DNA of 52,524 nt from Phialocephala subalpina (Eukaryota > Ascomycota > Leotiomycetes > Helotiales > Mollisiaceae), in the NCBI GenBank assembly GCA_900073065.1, contig FJOG01000078.1, positions 13,478 to 66,001 on the forward strand, given 5' to 3'. The notes beneath the pieces are model-generated. The model worked only from the letters and a program-made list of their open reading frames with translations, made no database searches and was not told the DNA's origin. Below are positions 36,101 through 46,428 of this stretch, piece by piece. Each line of letters starts with the position of its first letter. Positions within the stretch are counted from its first letter, which is position 1. The translations under genes were made by a program, and so were the position numbers.

Positions 36101-38057
36101 TCTATACGTAAGTATCCTTTTCGAAGATTCCTTCCGATGCTTACTTGAGTGTAGAGCTTCTGGTCGGGTGGTGGAGCAATGCAAATGGACGCCACACTGA
36201 CCTATTTATTTGCATCGCTTTCTTATTACCTACTTTGGCAATATCATCTCAAGTTGCGTATTTACGGTGAGCAGTACAATAACCGCAATTTACCACCAAC
36301 AACTACTAAATTTCAATAGCACTCTCTTGATTAGCATGAGTAAAATCGCGTGCCGACGTTTACACTGGATTCTCACTCGCGTCGTATTTACAGCACCTCT
36401 GAGTTTCTTCACAGGTACCGACAGTGGTGTCATACTGAACCGTTTCAGCCAAGACATGGCCATCATCGACATACAACTCCCCATCACGGTGCTGCAAATT
36501 GTGCATTATATATTTGAACTGCTTTGGAGTCTTGTTCTCATGTGCTATGGCGCTTATTACCTATTTGCATTCGTACCGTTCCTAGGAGTGCTTTTATATG
36601 CGATCCAGATGTTCTACCTCCGGACGAGTCGACAGCTCCGTATCCTGGATCTGGAGATGCAATCTCCGCTCTTCAGTCAATTTTCGGAGACGATAGAAGG
36701 ATTGGCTACTATTCGAGCTTTTGGCTGGTAAGAGAAATCGATGAGAGTCTTTCTCAAGAAGTTGGATGCTTCACAGCGGCCGTACTATTTGCTTTATTGT
36801 ATTCAACGATGGTTGAACTTTGTTATGGATCTTCTGGTAGCCTGTATGGCGGTGTTGTTGGTGTGCTTTGCGACGCAGTTGAAGAATACGACTTCGGGAG
36901 CCGCGATCGGTATCGGTATGCTTAATGTCTTGACATTTGGGGAGAATGTTGCAGCTCTTATTCAACACTGTAAGTCTTGAAGAACATCTCCTTTCCCTTT
37001 CTAGGCAACCCTTTCTCACAAGTGCGGGGTAATTTTACCCCCGCACTTGTCACGAGATCGCTAAAGTTTCAGGGGCACTCGGTGGCTCAATCTCCTAGAA
37101 CAACCCTTATAGAGTAATTGCTGACTCCTCCGTCATCTAGGGACCAGTCTCGAGACCTCGATAGGTGCAGTTGCCAGACTCAAGCAGCTAGAAGCAGACG
37201 TCAAGCCTGAATCTCTCCCATCGGAAGTTGGCCAGCCTCCGAAAGGTTGGCCTGGAGTAGGTTCCGTGACTTTCAACAACGTCTCTGCAGGCTACGCGCC
37301 CAATTCTGCTCCTGTCCTACATAACATCAACCTTGAATTCGAAGCCGGTGAGAAGATTGGTATTTGCGGCAGGACTGGCAGCGGCAAATCGACGTTTCTC
37401 GGTCTCCTGTTTCGTCTCCTCCCCGAACACACAGGTACCATCACGATTGATGACCAAGACCTCTCTTCTCTCTCCCGCGAGGAGATCCGAAGCGCCATCA
37501 TCACGATCCCCCAAGAACCTTGCCTCCTTTCCGGCAGCGTACACTTCAACGCCGCGCCACATACTGCGAACATCATGTCCGAAGCGGATGCCAAAACATT
37601 TGAAGCCTCTGAAGCATCAACGACTTCCTCAAACCCACCGCCACCAGTATCCGACGAAGCCATCATCACTGCCCTCCAGCGCGTTTCGCTTTGGGACATG
37701 ATCGAAAAGTCCGGCGGTCTCGACACCCCAATCGACAGCATAGGTCTCTCTCACGGGCAAAAACAACTCTTCTGTCTAGCCCGTGCCCTGCTTCGTAAAG
37801 ACAGCAGTCGTATTCTTGTTCTAGATGAAGCAACGAGTAGTGTGGATAAAGATACGGATGTGGTGATGAGGAATGTTATTGAGGAGGAGTTTGGGAGTCA
37901 TACTGTTATCAGTGTTGCGCATCGGTTGAGTAGTTTGGCGAAGTGTGATAGGGTGGTTGTTCTGGATGGGGGGCGGGTGGTTGAGGTTGGAAGTCCGCGG
38001 GAGTTGTATGAGAAGGAGGGGGGTTGGTGGAGGGGGTTGTGGGATGTTCAGAATTGA
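33190..38057 (+). pseudogene. Full-length ABCC (MRP-type) transporter with one premature stop
   Basis: ATP-driven exporter of conjugates or secondary metabolites. Exons 33190-33429, 33478-34006, 34054-35712, 35763-36107, 36155-36266, 36320-36969 and 37141-38057 give 1484 codons, the normal size. Order: an N-terminal membrane domain (NSFGPAV, FEQIFLS), first transmembrane domain, NBD1 with Walker A GAVGTGKTT (652-660), LSGGQRQRLALARA from 747 and Walker B LLLLDDIFSALD (Asp for the catalytic Glu, usual in ABCC NBD1), second transmembrane domain with GTDSGVILNRFSQDM, and NBD2 with GRTGSGKST (1255-1263), LSHGQKQ and ILVLDEATSSVD. The only defect is TAA at 36729-36731 (codon 1099), after IRAFGW and before EKSMRVFLKKLDASQRPYY, in the same frame. 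It would remove NBD2. The 171-bp sixth intron carries a hairpin insertion. Frames and splice sites are otherwise clean, so the inactivation looks recent. Confidence 0.8.
37018..37050. repeat. MITE-like perfect hairpin in an ABC transporter intron
   Basis: Arms ACAAGTGCGGGG (37018-37029) and its exact reverse complement (37039-37050) flank an AT-rich loop; three more pairs form if one C is bulged. It sits in a 171-bp intron while the gene's other introns are 47-53 bp, which suggests insertion of a very small inverted-repeat element. Confidence 0.7.
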
Positions 38058-38357
38058 GAGGACTGCGATGATCGCCGTCACTTCACGAAAGCGTCACGAA
38101 GTACTGTACGGAGTTGGATCATTCATGGAATTCACAAGAATTATATCTCCTATTGTTCATCTTCGCCCCTACCCCGCCAAAACCGATGCTTCAATCGAAA
38201 TTCCCCTCAACAGCGCCCACAACTCCGTCCGACAGTTCGACATACCCTATCAGCAGCGCACGCAGTTACAAGTTACAACGTTCCCATCTCATCCGCCACA
38301 CTACACTCAGCAACCCATTCCAAATCATACTCACCTTATCTAGCTCCATATTTCTCT
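38058..38357. other. Convergent spacer
   Basis: This lies between the 3' ends of the ABC transporter (plus) and the UstYa-like pseudogene (minus). No gene seen. Confidence 0.4.
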
Positions 38358-39043
38358 TCAAAAAAAGTCAACACAATGCGTCGTATGATGCTTCCCGAAA
38401 CTACCCTGATCGATCCACTTCTCATCCGCCCTATTCGACGCGAACAAGAAGCGACCTTGCTTCTCCCACGTATAGACGCAATGAGCTATGTGGAAGGCCT
38501 GTGTCGAGAAGGCCCATTTGTACTCTCCCTTCCGAACTTTTTCTAATGATAACTTGTGTTTGAAGTCGTAATCTTCGTACCATTCCCATGTTCGTTCCGA
38601 GATGTAGCGTTCCATCATCTCGTAGTCGAGACAGGGCGAGGGGAGCCAGGCGAAAGACATTACGTCGAAGACGCAGCCGCGTTCTTATGCGATGCGGGGG
38701 GTGGAACCACAGAATGTTGTGAGGTTGTTTATGATGCCGCCGGGTTGGGGCGGGTTGGTGTAGTGGATTGAGGGGTCGCCTTCGATGTCTAGGAGGTTCA
38801 TGGTGCCTTCCTTTTTGGTGCCGATGATGCCTAGGGCGTGGAGGCAGATGAGGATGCTGGTGCGATTACGATCAAGGCGATGAGGCTGATGATAAAGAGA
38901 CATCGGTGGGAGTGGATGTGTTTGAGGAGCATTTGGGCTCGCGAGGGAGCTGGCGAGTTGAAGTCGTCATCGTCGTTGAGTGTACTGGAGTCGGTGCAGG
39001 ATCCTGTGTCTCGAAGGACCTTCGTTGGACTTTTTTGTATCAA
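38358..39043 (-). pseudogene. Broken membrane-anchored protein with two HxxHC motifs (UstYa-like)
   Basis: Minus strand. The N-terminal part has an acidic segment, then a membrane helix (CLFIISLIALIVIA, about 38880-38905) in one frame. The sequence then continues in a second frame with DPSIHYTNPPQPGGIINNLT and FCGSTPRIA, a TAA at 38685-38687, and in the same frame ERGCVFDVMSFAWLPSPCLD. Two motifs HIAHC and HTTHC lie about 30 residues apart near the C-terminus. A short N-terminal tail, one helix and a lumenal domain with two HxxHC motifs are the hallmarks of UstYa-type (DUF3328) oxidative tailoring proteins, though the intervening sequence belongs to a branch I know only as hypothetical. The frame change could hide an intron, but none with both good borders and correct phase was found. 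Start not determined. Confidence 0.6.
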
Positions 39044-39430
39044 GTTTGCTCAGACATTTTGGACTTTGGTTCTCTTTCCGCGCAATTTCCCTTGCACGAA
39101 TTTCCCAGAAGTCACTCAAGCGGAGAGACTGCTGAGCCTCGACAGATCGCAAAGCAGAAATTTTCAAGTGAACCTTTGGTGAGAGGATTGTGAGCGTCAG
39201 CGAAGGTCCATTCTTTGCGGTATGGAGGGAGGGGTAATTAAGAGTTGAGAATTATGTTACAGTAAACCTCTTTCATTGATGGTAATACTAGGAAATATTG
39301 GGAAGGTGAAAACATCTGGCTTTCTTGAAAGTGTTGCTGCCGCTCTTACGGGAGTGAAGACGAGACCATTAGCGTAGGATCTCATTGCTAGTCGAGTGTA
39401 ACGAGGGGTTTACAGTGCTTATGCTTTGTA
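39044..39430. other. Spacer left of the transposon
   Basis: No gene seen. It ends with the TA target-site copy at 39429-39430. Confidence 0.4.
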
Positions 39431-39466
39431 CGGAAGGGGTTCGTAAGAAATCAGCGTCAGCCCCCT
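39431..39466 (+). repeat. Left terminal inverted repeat
   Basis: Begins CGGAAGGGG immediately after TA. It matches the reverse complement of 40733-40768 at 34 of 36 positions; the mismatches are at the 10th and 30th bases. Confidence 0.95.
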
Positions 39467-39577
39467 TATCGAGGCGGTGAGACTAGCTTCTCGCCGCTTC
39501 CATCACTTTCTCTTAACTATCACCACTTTTTGTCTTAACTTACTCTCTCACCTTCTTATTATCACTCTTTAAGCATT

Positions 39578-40660
39578 ATGACTTACACACCAAAAAGACT
39601 CACAGCTCGGCGAGAGCATGAGACACCCCGTAGAGCTCGATTTCGCGCATATCTCGAAAAAGAGCATTTTCAAGTTATGGTAGTACACTTAGCTAAAGTG
39701 CCTAGGACTATAGCGAGAGGATGGCTTTAATCAAGGGACCGGAGAACTGGGAAGACTAGGTGTGGACGTCCTCTAATTATTTCTAATGAGAAAGTAAAAG
39801 AAATGATTGAGTGGTTCACGGGGCACTTCGACCGTAGGGCTCTTTTACTACAAGAGATTACTCGCATTTATAATATTAAAGCGAACGATAAGATAATCCT
39901 ATCTGCCTTCGCACGGTACGGCTATTACTATTATATGCTTAATTCTAAACCTTTCTTTTTTGATATCGCTAAACGAAAAAGATGGACATTCTTTATCGAA
40001 TATTGGGATAAACCGGTGGAATAGTGAAGGAAAAGCATATATTGTAATGAGATGACTTTAAGTATAAATCTACGGAGGCGCCAAAAGATCTTGCGGAAGC
40101 GCTGTGAATAGAGACGGCTCGATTATATTCAATTTATATTCCATTCTAGACGGAAATCGGTGTATTGTTAGGTAGCCATTAAATACAACTTGAAGAGCAA
40201 AATACTATTTGTATCTACTGAAAGAGAAGGGAAAGGATTCAACCAGAAGAAGTATGAGGATTAAATCCTTCGAGGAGCTTTGGCGGATATATTTAAGGAC
40301 CGGCATAGTTTAGGGTACTTTTGCGTAGAAGATAGAAGCAATGTGCATAGAAAGAAGGACACAAAGAAGAATGGGGGCCTTTGCAATAAAGCTAGAGTTG
40401 AATGCCACATATCCTCCATTAATTGGCCCCCTTTTTCCCTAGATCTGAATCTAATTGAGAATGTCTAGAGAGTCTTAAAGCAGCTTCTTAGGAATAAAAG
40501 GCCTTATAGTAATTGGACACTTGAGCAGCTAAAGGATGCTATTATGGACATATGGGAGAATGAGATCTCTGCAGAAGAGCACTTCAATAAGTATATAGAC
40601 TTTATGCTAGAGAGGCTCGAGAAGGTCAGATTTAGAAAGGGCGGACAGACTCACTGGTAA
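39578..40660 (+). pseudogene. Dead Tc1/mariner transposase
   Basis: The ORF relic begins MTYTPKRLTARREHETPRRA and has the N-terminal DNA-binding helix region, but carries many stops (for example TAA at 39728-39730) and frame changes. The DDE domain survives in pieces: the second catalytic region is VEDRSNVHRKKDTKKN (about 40330-40370), followed by CHISSINWPPFSLDLNLIEN (about 40411-40470), where the family has WPPxSPDLNPIENVW. WTLEQLKDAIMDIWENEI and a final GGQTHW before TAA close it. Many changes are stop-generating in A/T-rich context, as expected from RIP-type mutation plus drift. No active enzyme can be made from it. Confidence 0.88.
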
Positions 40661-40732
40661 AAGCAGCGGAGGAATCTTACTGTTTGTAGCTAATACTATT
40701 CCTATTTGAGACGGCTTGGCATGGCAGAATCC

Positions 40733-40768
40733 AGGGGGGTGACGCTGATTTCTTACGACCCCCTTCCG
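40733..40768 (-). repeat. Right terminal inverted repeat
   Basis: Mirror of the left repeat, ending CCCCCTTCCG just before the TA at 40769-40770. Confidence 0.95.
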
Positions 40769-41194
40769 TACCTTCAGTTGTAAGATTCGGTAATCATGAA
40801 TGCGTGCCGTGTATGGGATATCTGACGGGAGTACGCCCAGGCGCCAAGGACTGGTCTGACAGAGGCACATGTGCATTCTAGCTTCTGTTCACCCCACAAC
40901 CACCTTCTCGCACCAGATCGTCGACGTCGCGAATAACCTCGAATGAGAGTTTCGTATGAAACATTCCTTCGGAAGTACGGAGAGATAGCTCTTTGCTAAG
41001 CTGAAGGAACTGTACGGAGCCTGTTGCTGCTTTCAGGATATTTTGTTGGGAAGGGAAACTTAAGCCCTCTCTAAAATACGATGTAAACGACCTCTATTTA
41101 TGGAAAAATTATGGGCACTTTGTGGGATTTCCAAGTTTACTACTTTCTGTCCCATCAAGTTATTCTAATTCGATGAGACTTTTCACAAGCATAG
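40769..41194. other. Spacer right of the transposon
   Basis: No gene seen. It begins with the right TA copy. Confidence 0.4.
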
Positions 41195-42265
41195 TCAAAG
41201 TCTATTCTGGTCATCATACGCATAGCACAAAATGCCTTGCTCAGTATCAATGATCTTCGAAATTTTTATGTCTTCAGCCATCTATCCCATTTCGATCATA
41301 TCATTTAAGCTTGTCATTTCGTCCGGCTTAAAAGATCTCCTAGTGCTGTAGCTGTTTCTTCTTTCTGGTCTCATGTGCTGCCACTTCCACCGGAGACGAT
41401 CGAGCTGTGCATGGTGTAGGAAGAACAGTGGATCTAAAATTTGTTAGCCAAGAATGAATAGATGTATGGGGGTTGTAGAGGAAGGACCGTACCTGCAGGC
41501 GCATTAAATGAAAGAAAATTTCCCCGAATCCCAAATAGAATAGTGTTGTAGGGTGCACTCTCAAGCTTGAGGGTGAACAATAGCAGGTCGTCCTCGTCCA
41601 CGTACTTCCCAACAAGTTCAGGTCGGATCAATTGTCCTGTGAAGTGGCCAGTCGCAGTATCATTTCTGAAGATCCGAGAGACACAATGTAGCTTGACCTC
41701 CAAGCCCACGTATCTAGCGAGTGTCATGGCGAACGGCCCGCTAGTCACGCAATGTCCACCTCCAACAAGACTTTCTCTAAGGGCATAATCGCCATTGCCT
41801 CCAAAGCCCAGCTGGGTATCGAAGACAGGTGAAGATACTGGATCTTCGTAATCGAGGACTCAGTTCCAATACCTTACAATGGTCAGTCAGCTTTGAGAAC
41901 TTGGTAAAACTTCAGCTCCTGGCAGCTACAAAGCACTTACGACATAGGTCCCTCGTACCCACACTGACTCCTGAGACGTGACTCGAAAATGTGGACAAAA
42001 TATCGGTACCAACTGAGAAAGCTCGGCTGTTCATGACCTTTGCAATATTAGCCGTCGCCCTTGAAGCCGAAATCTTTCGAAAGAGTATTGTTGTACATAC
42101 TGATGTGAACAACCGCGCGATGTATGTATGGAAAGTCATTGTAAAGACTGCCACCAACGTCGAGTTTGGATGTCGATGTTGCAAACACTTGATGGCATTG
42201 ATGTAGTCCAGCTTCTGAGAAGTGGGTAGTGTTCGCCATTCTCAACGAGTACGTGGATTCTCACA
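41195..42265 (-). pseudogene. Heavily mutated tyrosinase (type-3 copper oxidase)
   Basis: Would oxidise phenols; UstQ-type tyrosinases in this group tailor peptides. Minus-strand order matches the family: CENPRTR then EWRTLPTSQKLDYINAIKCL (about 42180-42265), then SFLSWYRYFVHIFESRLRSQ and CGYEGPM (about 41940-42020), an intron-like gap, YWN then VLDYEDPVSSPVFDTQLGFG, GGGHCVTSGPF, LLLFTLKLE, FGIRGNFLSFNAPA, an intron at about 41430-41500, CuB site DPLFFLHHAQLDR, and DIKISKIIDTEQGILCYAY at the end. Lesions: TGA at 42242-42244, a frame change near 42165, TGA at 41860-41862 in the YWxW motif, TAG at 41282-41284, and Tyr (42006-42008) where the CuA motif has a copper-binding His, with Ser for the preceding Pro. 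It cannot encode an active enzyme. Confidence 0.82.
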
Positions 42266-42943
42266 GTTTCCTGGAGATACAGCCAATCTCACACTGGAAT
42301 GTCTTCATAGCATTTTCCATTTCCGTCTTTGAACCTGAGCCGCCGCTGCTTTATCCTGAGCTATTAGTGAGCAAGCTTAAGCCGAAGGTGAGCGTTCTTG
42401 AACACGGCCTAAGCACGCACTAAGCAAGCCTAAGCATATATTAAAGAGCTATTTAGTATCCGGAGGGGCTTGTTTTGGCTCCTTTAAGGCCCGGTTACAA
42501 TTTCCTCGTCTTGTCTCTACGCGGGTCCTATTTCGGCTCCCACTAGGGTTTTCCCAGAGTAATTTTTAGATCCTACTTAAATAAGTCATCACGCTTAAAG
42601 CCTTCTATCTACTAGTGGATCCCAATTTTGTTTTTCAATCACATCTGGGAGAATGGGTGTAAAGGTGCCACAAAATTGTTCTAGTATTGCTCCTGGATCT
42701 ACGTGACTTCGATCAGCACTTGCATTCTAATCTTTAAAACTCTGCTCCAATGGCGATTAGTTGGCTTGCCAGTTCCGTCTCAGGCATTGCTCTACCCTAT
42801 TTTACACTTGACTTTTTTCATTTCTTCCGCAGCTGGAAGAGGGAGAACAATGCATTTAGAAGTTAGCTGCATTTTAAATACTAAATACTAACTCTATTGT
42901 GGAGAGTGCAATCTACATGAAATTTCGTTTCGATGCCTTGAGT
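42266..42943. other. Intergenic, short repeats only
   Basis: Possible further tyrosinase 5' remnants near 42266-42340. Three spaced copies of CTAAGCA lie at about 42410-42436. No gene seen. Confidence 0.35.
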
Positions 42944-45134
42944 TCAAACGAGGGTAATGCCACGAGAATGAGGAGAATCGAACCAGCTTTTCTCCGTTGT
43001 CCATGGCGTTACGTTTGATGAGACATTCGCCGCTACGCCAACCCGTTCGTACTCATCTTTCGATCCATCGATCAATCTCACAATTAAAGCCTCTTCCCAA
43101 GACCCAAGGGCGTTTCTAGACTTCATTACCTCCATGATATGGAAATCATGCGGCCCCTCATCTTGGCATCGGCAAGGGTCGAGTTGCAAACCATTTTCAC
43201 TGATATCAGGCCAGAATGGTGCTGGCTCTGAAATATTTACGTGAACTTCCCACTCGGTGCCGAACATCTCACGCCAGCCATCGCCTGAAGCTCGACGGAT
43301 TGTCGCTGGTCTCAATCGCGTTCTGAGCTCAATCATCCCCGCTTCCACGTTGCCAACCTCAATACCTTCTGCACCACACTCGAAATATGTGGTGGATCTG
43401 ATATATTTGAGAGGCTGCTCTTCATTTGGATTCTGACAGACCGGCCATTTGACGGCACCATCAACTGAAATCCATGACCACGACGGTGACCTTGTCTTCT
43501 TGATTTGCAGATTCCCAGACTGATCGCAACGCCACAATAGATCAAACGGCAACGATTTCTCCCACAACCCCGCGCAATAGGTATCTCCAGAACAATCCTT
43601 GAGTAGGCCAGCAATACCCGAAAGTGCTGGCAATTTGTCGTCGATTCGCGTGAGTTTCCTTACAGAGTAACTGTTCACAATCTCGCGCCACATTTGTCTC
43701 ATACTCCGGTCATCGCTTGTCTGCTTGAGGCATATTCGTAATGCCGAGCCCAAATTATTCATGACTGGATAGAGTGCGCTTTCCATAACGCGGCACTCGC
43801 ACCTACGAGACCTTTGACACTCCCAGACGAGTTCTGTAGGAGTGAAGTGCACGATCCGGGTCGCGAGCATGCGTTCTTGAAAACCCCAGCCCCGCGACAG
43901 CAAAGGAAAAGTTGTCTTGATGTACTTATCCCACCAGTAATCCGACTTCGTTCTGCACGATACGATAATCTCATGGTTGAGATTCCTCCGTGCTCGCATT
44001 GAGCCTCTAGATGCTTTGATATCTCTGGATAGTGGTGTTGCAGGTCTTTCTATAAACATCCCATCGTGGACGTTGCCAGATCTTGTTGCCGCAAGTACGA
44101 TCTTTGCATTCGAATAAATGTGGCCCATTTTCTGAGACTCCTCTTTCCACTCCGGTTCATTGCCTTGGACGATACAGATTGCATCAACCCAAATGTAGTC
44201 CAAGCCTAATTCCTTTGTTAAGCAGAACGCGTCTTTTATTGTCTGCGGAAGTTTCTCTATAGGGATATCTTCCTCGTAGTTTTTCAATGTATCTTCCACT
44301 GTCATGAATGTAGCGTTGTCACCCCAGCAATAGCTCAAAGCCGCATATGGTACTGTTGTATTTGCCGGAATGTCCTTCAACCGGGCCGTTTTGGCCTTTT
44401 CGCCGAGCTGAATCACTCTCTTCGGGACGATAGGAAAGAATTCACTCTGTTGTACCCTGGATTTACTCTCTTTCCCGCGGAACCAGAACAGACTGCTGAC
44501 CGCCGTAATCATACGTCTGAAAGCTTGCCACAAGCTCGAACCTGCATACTTCCCAAGAATCTCGGTCCGTCCGTTTTGGGTACCAAAGAAGTTGTGTGAA
44601 TTGCATTCCGGGTGCTGTTCGCAGGATTTCAACCATCGATTGATTACACTGGCTGCAAGCTCACACGGCATTTCTGCAGGAACATCATCTGGTGTCGGAA
44701 GCTTGGGCTGACTGGGTGTGTGGAATCCCAGTAACGAGCAACAGCATACTAACCACTTCGAAAACATCCACTTCGGCCCTAGTAACATAATGTGAGTCTT
44801 ACATTCCCCTCGTCTAAACTTTAGATTCTGAGATAAGAAGAGGAGACTTACTCGGCTTGTATATTTCTATGACCAAGGCTCCCTGCCATTGGCCAGTGAA
44901 TCTCAAGCCATCGTCCTCCACGCGCACCATGGTACTCTCATACTCGCTCTTATCCGTCTCCCGCACCGTCTCATCTTTTTCTATTAAGTCCTTGACGAAA
45001 GAACATAGACTGCAACGGGCGACTGCTGCGCTCTGAATGCTCGCAAGGCTGACCTCGCGGCTCTCACTCTTTCCATCTCCGGGGTGGAGATCTCCCTCAG
45101 TTCGAAGGCAAACCGGGCATATGTTTTTGGCCAT
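42944..45134 (-). CDS. HET-domain protein, apparently intact
   Basis: Heterokaryon-incompatibility family. Exons 44852-45134 and 42944-44778 join across a 73-bp intron (GTAAGT..ACTAG), giving 705 residues. The N-terminus holds the Cys pattern CPVC and CSLC typical of long HET proteins. The HET domain begins YAALSYCWGD at about residue 239, then LPQTIKDAF, LGLDYIWVDAICIVQGNEPE, IYSNAKIVLAATRS and SRGWGFQERMLATRIVHFTP, with all canonical blocks including the Trp that is a stop in the neighbouring HET pseudogene. The rest (about residues 390-705) is the usual variable C-terminus with CAGLWE and SWSWISVDG. The start is at 45132-45134; the frame upstream has no other ATG. No membrane segment. It is the only clearly intact gene between 30 and 47 kb. 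Confidence 0.88.
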
Positions 45135-46428
45135 GATATCTAGGACAAAGGGAGAAGAGAGGGTTATAGAATTGAAATGGAAATGAATTGAAGGGTTGAA
45201 TGATACCAAGCTGTTTTATCTACGGCGGTGAACGCAAGGCTGCTCAGCCACCGCCACGAAGCGTAACCCTTCTTCCCTCATCAAATCTCTTGACTGATTC
45301 CAAAACTTTCCACTTCACTCATGTGCGGCTCCTTCCTTAATTGGATGCCAGCCCCGCTGCCTCGTCTTACTCTCAGCTTCAATCTCTGAGCTACACCCCC
45401 GCTTTTGCTCCGCTCCAATCACTAACGATGACAGTAGAACTGGGCGCCAGTGAAGAATTAGAACCGTTTCATTACTGCAGCCATGTTGCTACTCAGGGCA
45501 GCTGATCACACTATTTGCGGCGTTGCCGTAGATCGAGAGTGCACTGCGTCATCACCTTTCGAGATGTGCCAGAAAATGTCATATGGCGGGGTTGGTGTTG
45601 GATGGATGGACAGATATGGCTCAGGTCTTTTCATATCTTTGTCGTAGTGCTCGATATCTTTTCCGATAGTATGATACCCTATCAGCATTCATCTATATCA
45701 TTGTGAATGCAACATTGTTCATGTCCAGACACATCAAATTAACGATGAGTGGCATCCTACAGTGCTTCGATTCCAGACGTGGTCAGATTGAGGAGTAATG
45801 GTGAGGGAGAAAGGGGACACACAGCTTTCTTGACGAACTCTGCTCGTTTGATGCCTTGACGGATTTCTTCTTCGTCGGTTAGGGCTGCGTTGCTGATGAA
45901 TGTTCGTAGAAGCCATTTCGAATCAATGCAAAGAAGTTCTCCTAACACAATAGCTCTTCTTCTGGATCTTCCGGAGGATAATTGAGCAGAGTTGGGTATC
46001 TTCTCGTGGGATGAAGGGCAGTATGAGTTGCAATTGCAATGAAGTCTAACGAAGCACACACTCAAACCTCAAATCAACCCAAAGTACCTTTCCACCGGAA
46101 GCTGGTGATGCACGAGATGAGATCAAGACCTAAGCTTAAACCCACTCCACCTCGCGGCGCTCTCATGCGGCCGCTTCGGCCCGAGATGAGCTGGAGCTCC
46201 CCTCCCAAGACAACTTCATTCTCACCTCAGCCCGATCATCTTCTAGATTTCAGACATTGATACAATATGAAAGTCCGACTTCCCTCCCCTTTCTCCTCTT
46301 CCTCTATCCTTCCTCTCCGCCCATAGCCTACCCACCCTCTTCCTCAATGCCGATTATTATGCCGAACTTCATCGACCCTCCCCCGCCATTACACCACGAA
46401 CAAATCCTCCCCCACAAACCAAAACTCC
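45135..46428. other. Upstream region of the HET gene and unassigned sequence
   Basis: This should contain the HET promoter next to 45135. Apart from the weak coding candidate at 45757-46065, no gene is supported. A C/T-rich, low-complexity tract runs from about 46270 to 46420. Confidence 0.35.
45757..46065 (-). CDS. Weak candidate for a small coding segment
   Basis: The minus-strand frame contains a helical, charged segment, NAALTDEEEIRQGIKRAEFV, unlike the low-complexity sequence around it. Just downstream in the same frame an IEAL segment runs into a TAG. The segment is vaguely reminiscent of LYR-type small mitochondrial proteins, but no LYR motif is visible, so I do not assign a family. 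It could be a decayed exon or chance. Confidence 0.2.
   Translation of the reverse strand: MSVCFVRLHCNCNSYCPSSHEKIPNSAQLSSGRSRRRAIVLGELLCIDSKWLLRTFISNAALTDEEEIRQGIKRAEFVKKAVCPLSPSPLLLNLTTSGIEAL

Larger units (their letters stand above)
39431..40768. mobile_element. Degenerate Tc1/mariner transposon with intact ends
   Basis: A 1338-bp element bounded by 36-bp terminal inverted repeats (39431-39466 and 40733-40768) and TA on both sides (39429-39430, 40769-40770), the target duplication of the Tc1/mariner superfamily. Inside is a plus-strand transposase relic. No other cargo gene is seen. It inserted between the UstYa-like and tyrosinase relics. Confidence 0.92.

Noticed and set aside
36728..36776. 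Intron starting at the GTAAGA next to the ABC transporter stop
   Set aside because: The donor looks good, but the two usable acceptors (31 and 49 bp) shift out of the frame that encodes the conserved QRPYYLLYCIQRW.
42409..42436. Spaced copies of CTAAGCA that could look like a small array
   Set aside because: Only three copies with uneven spacing; neither a CRISPR nor a satellite.
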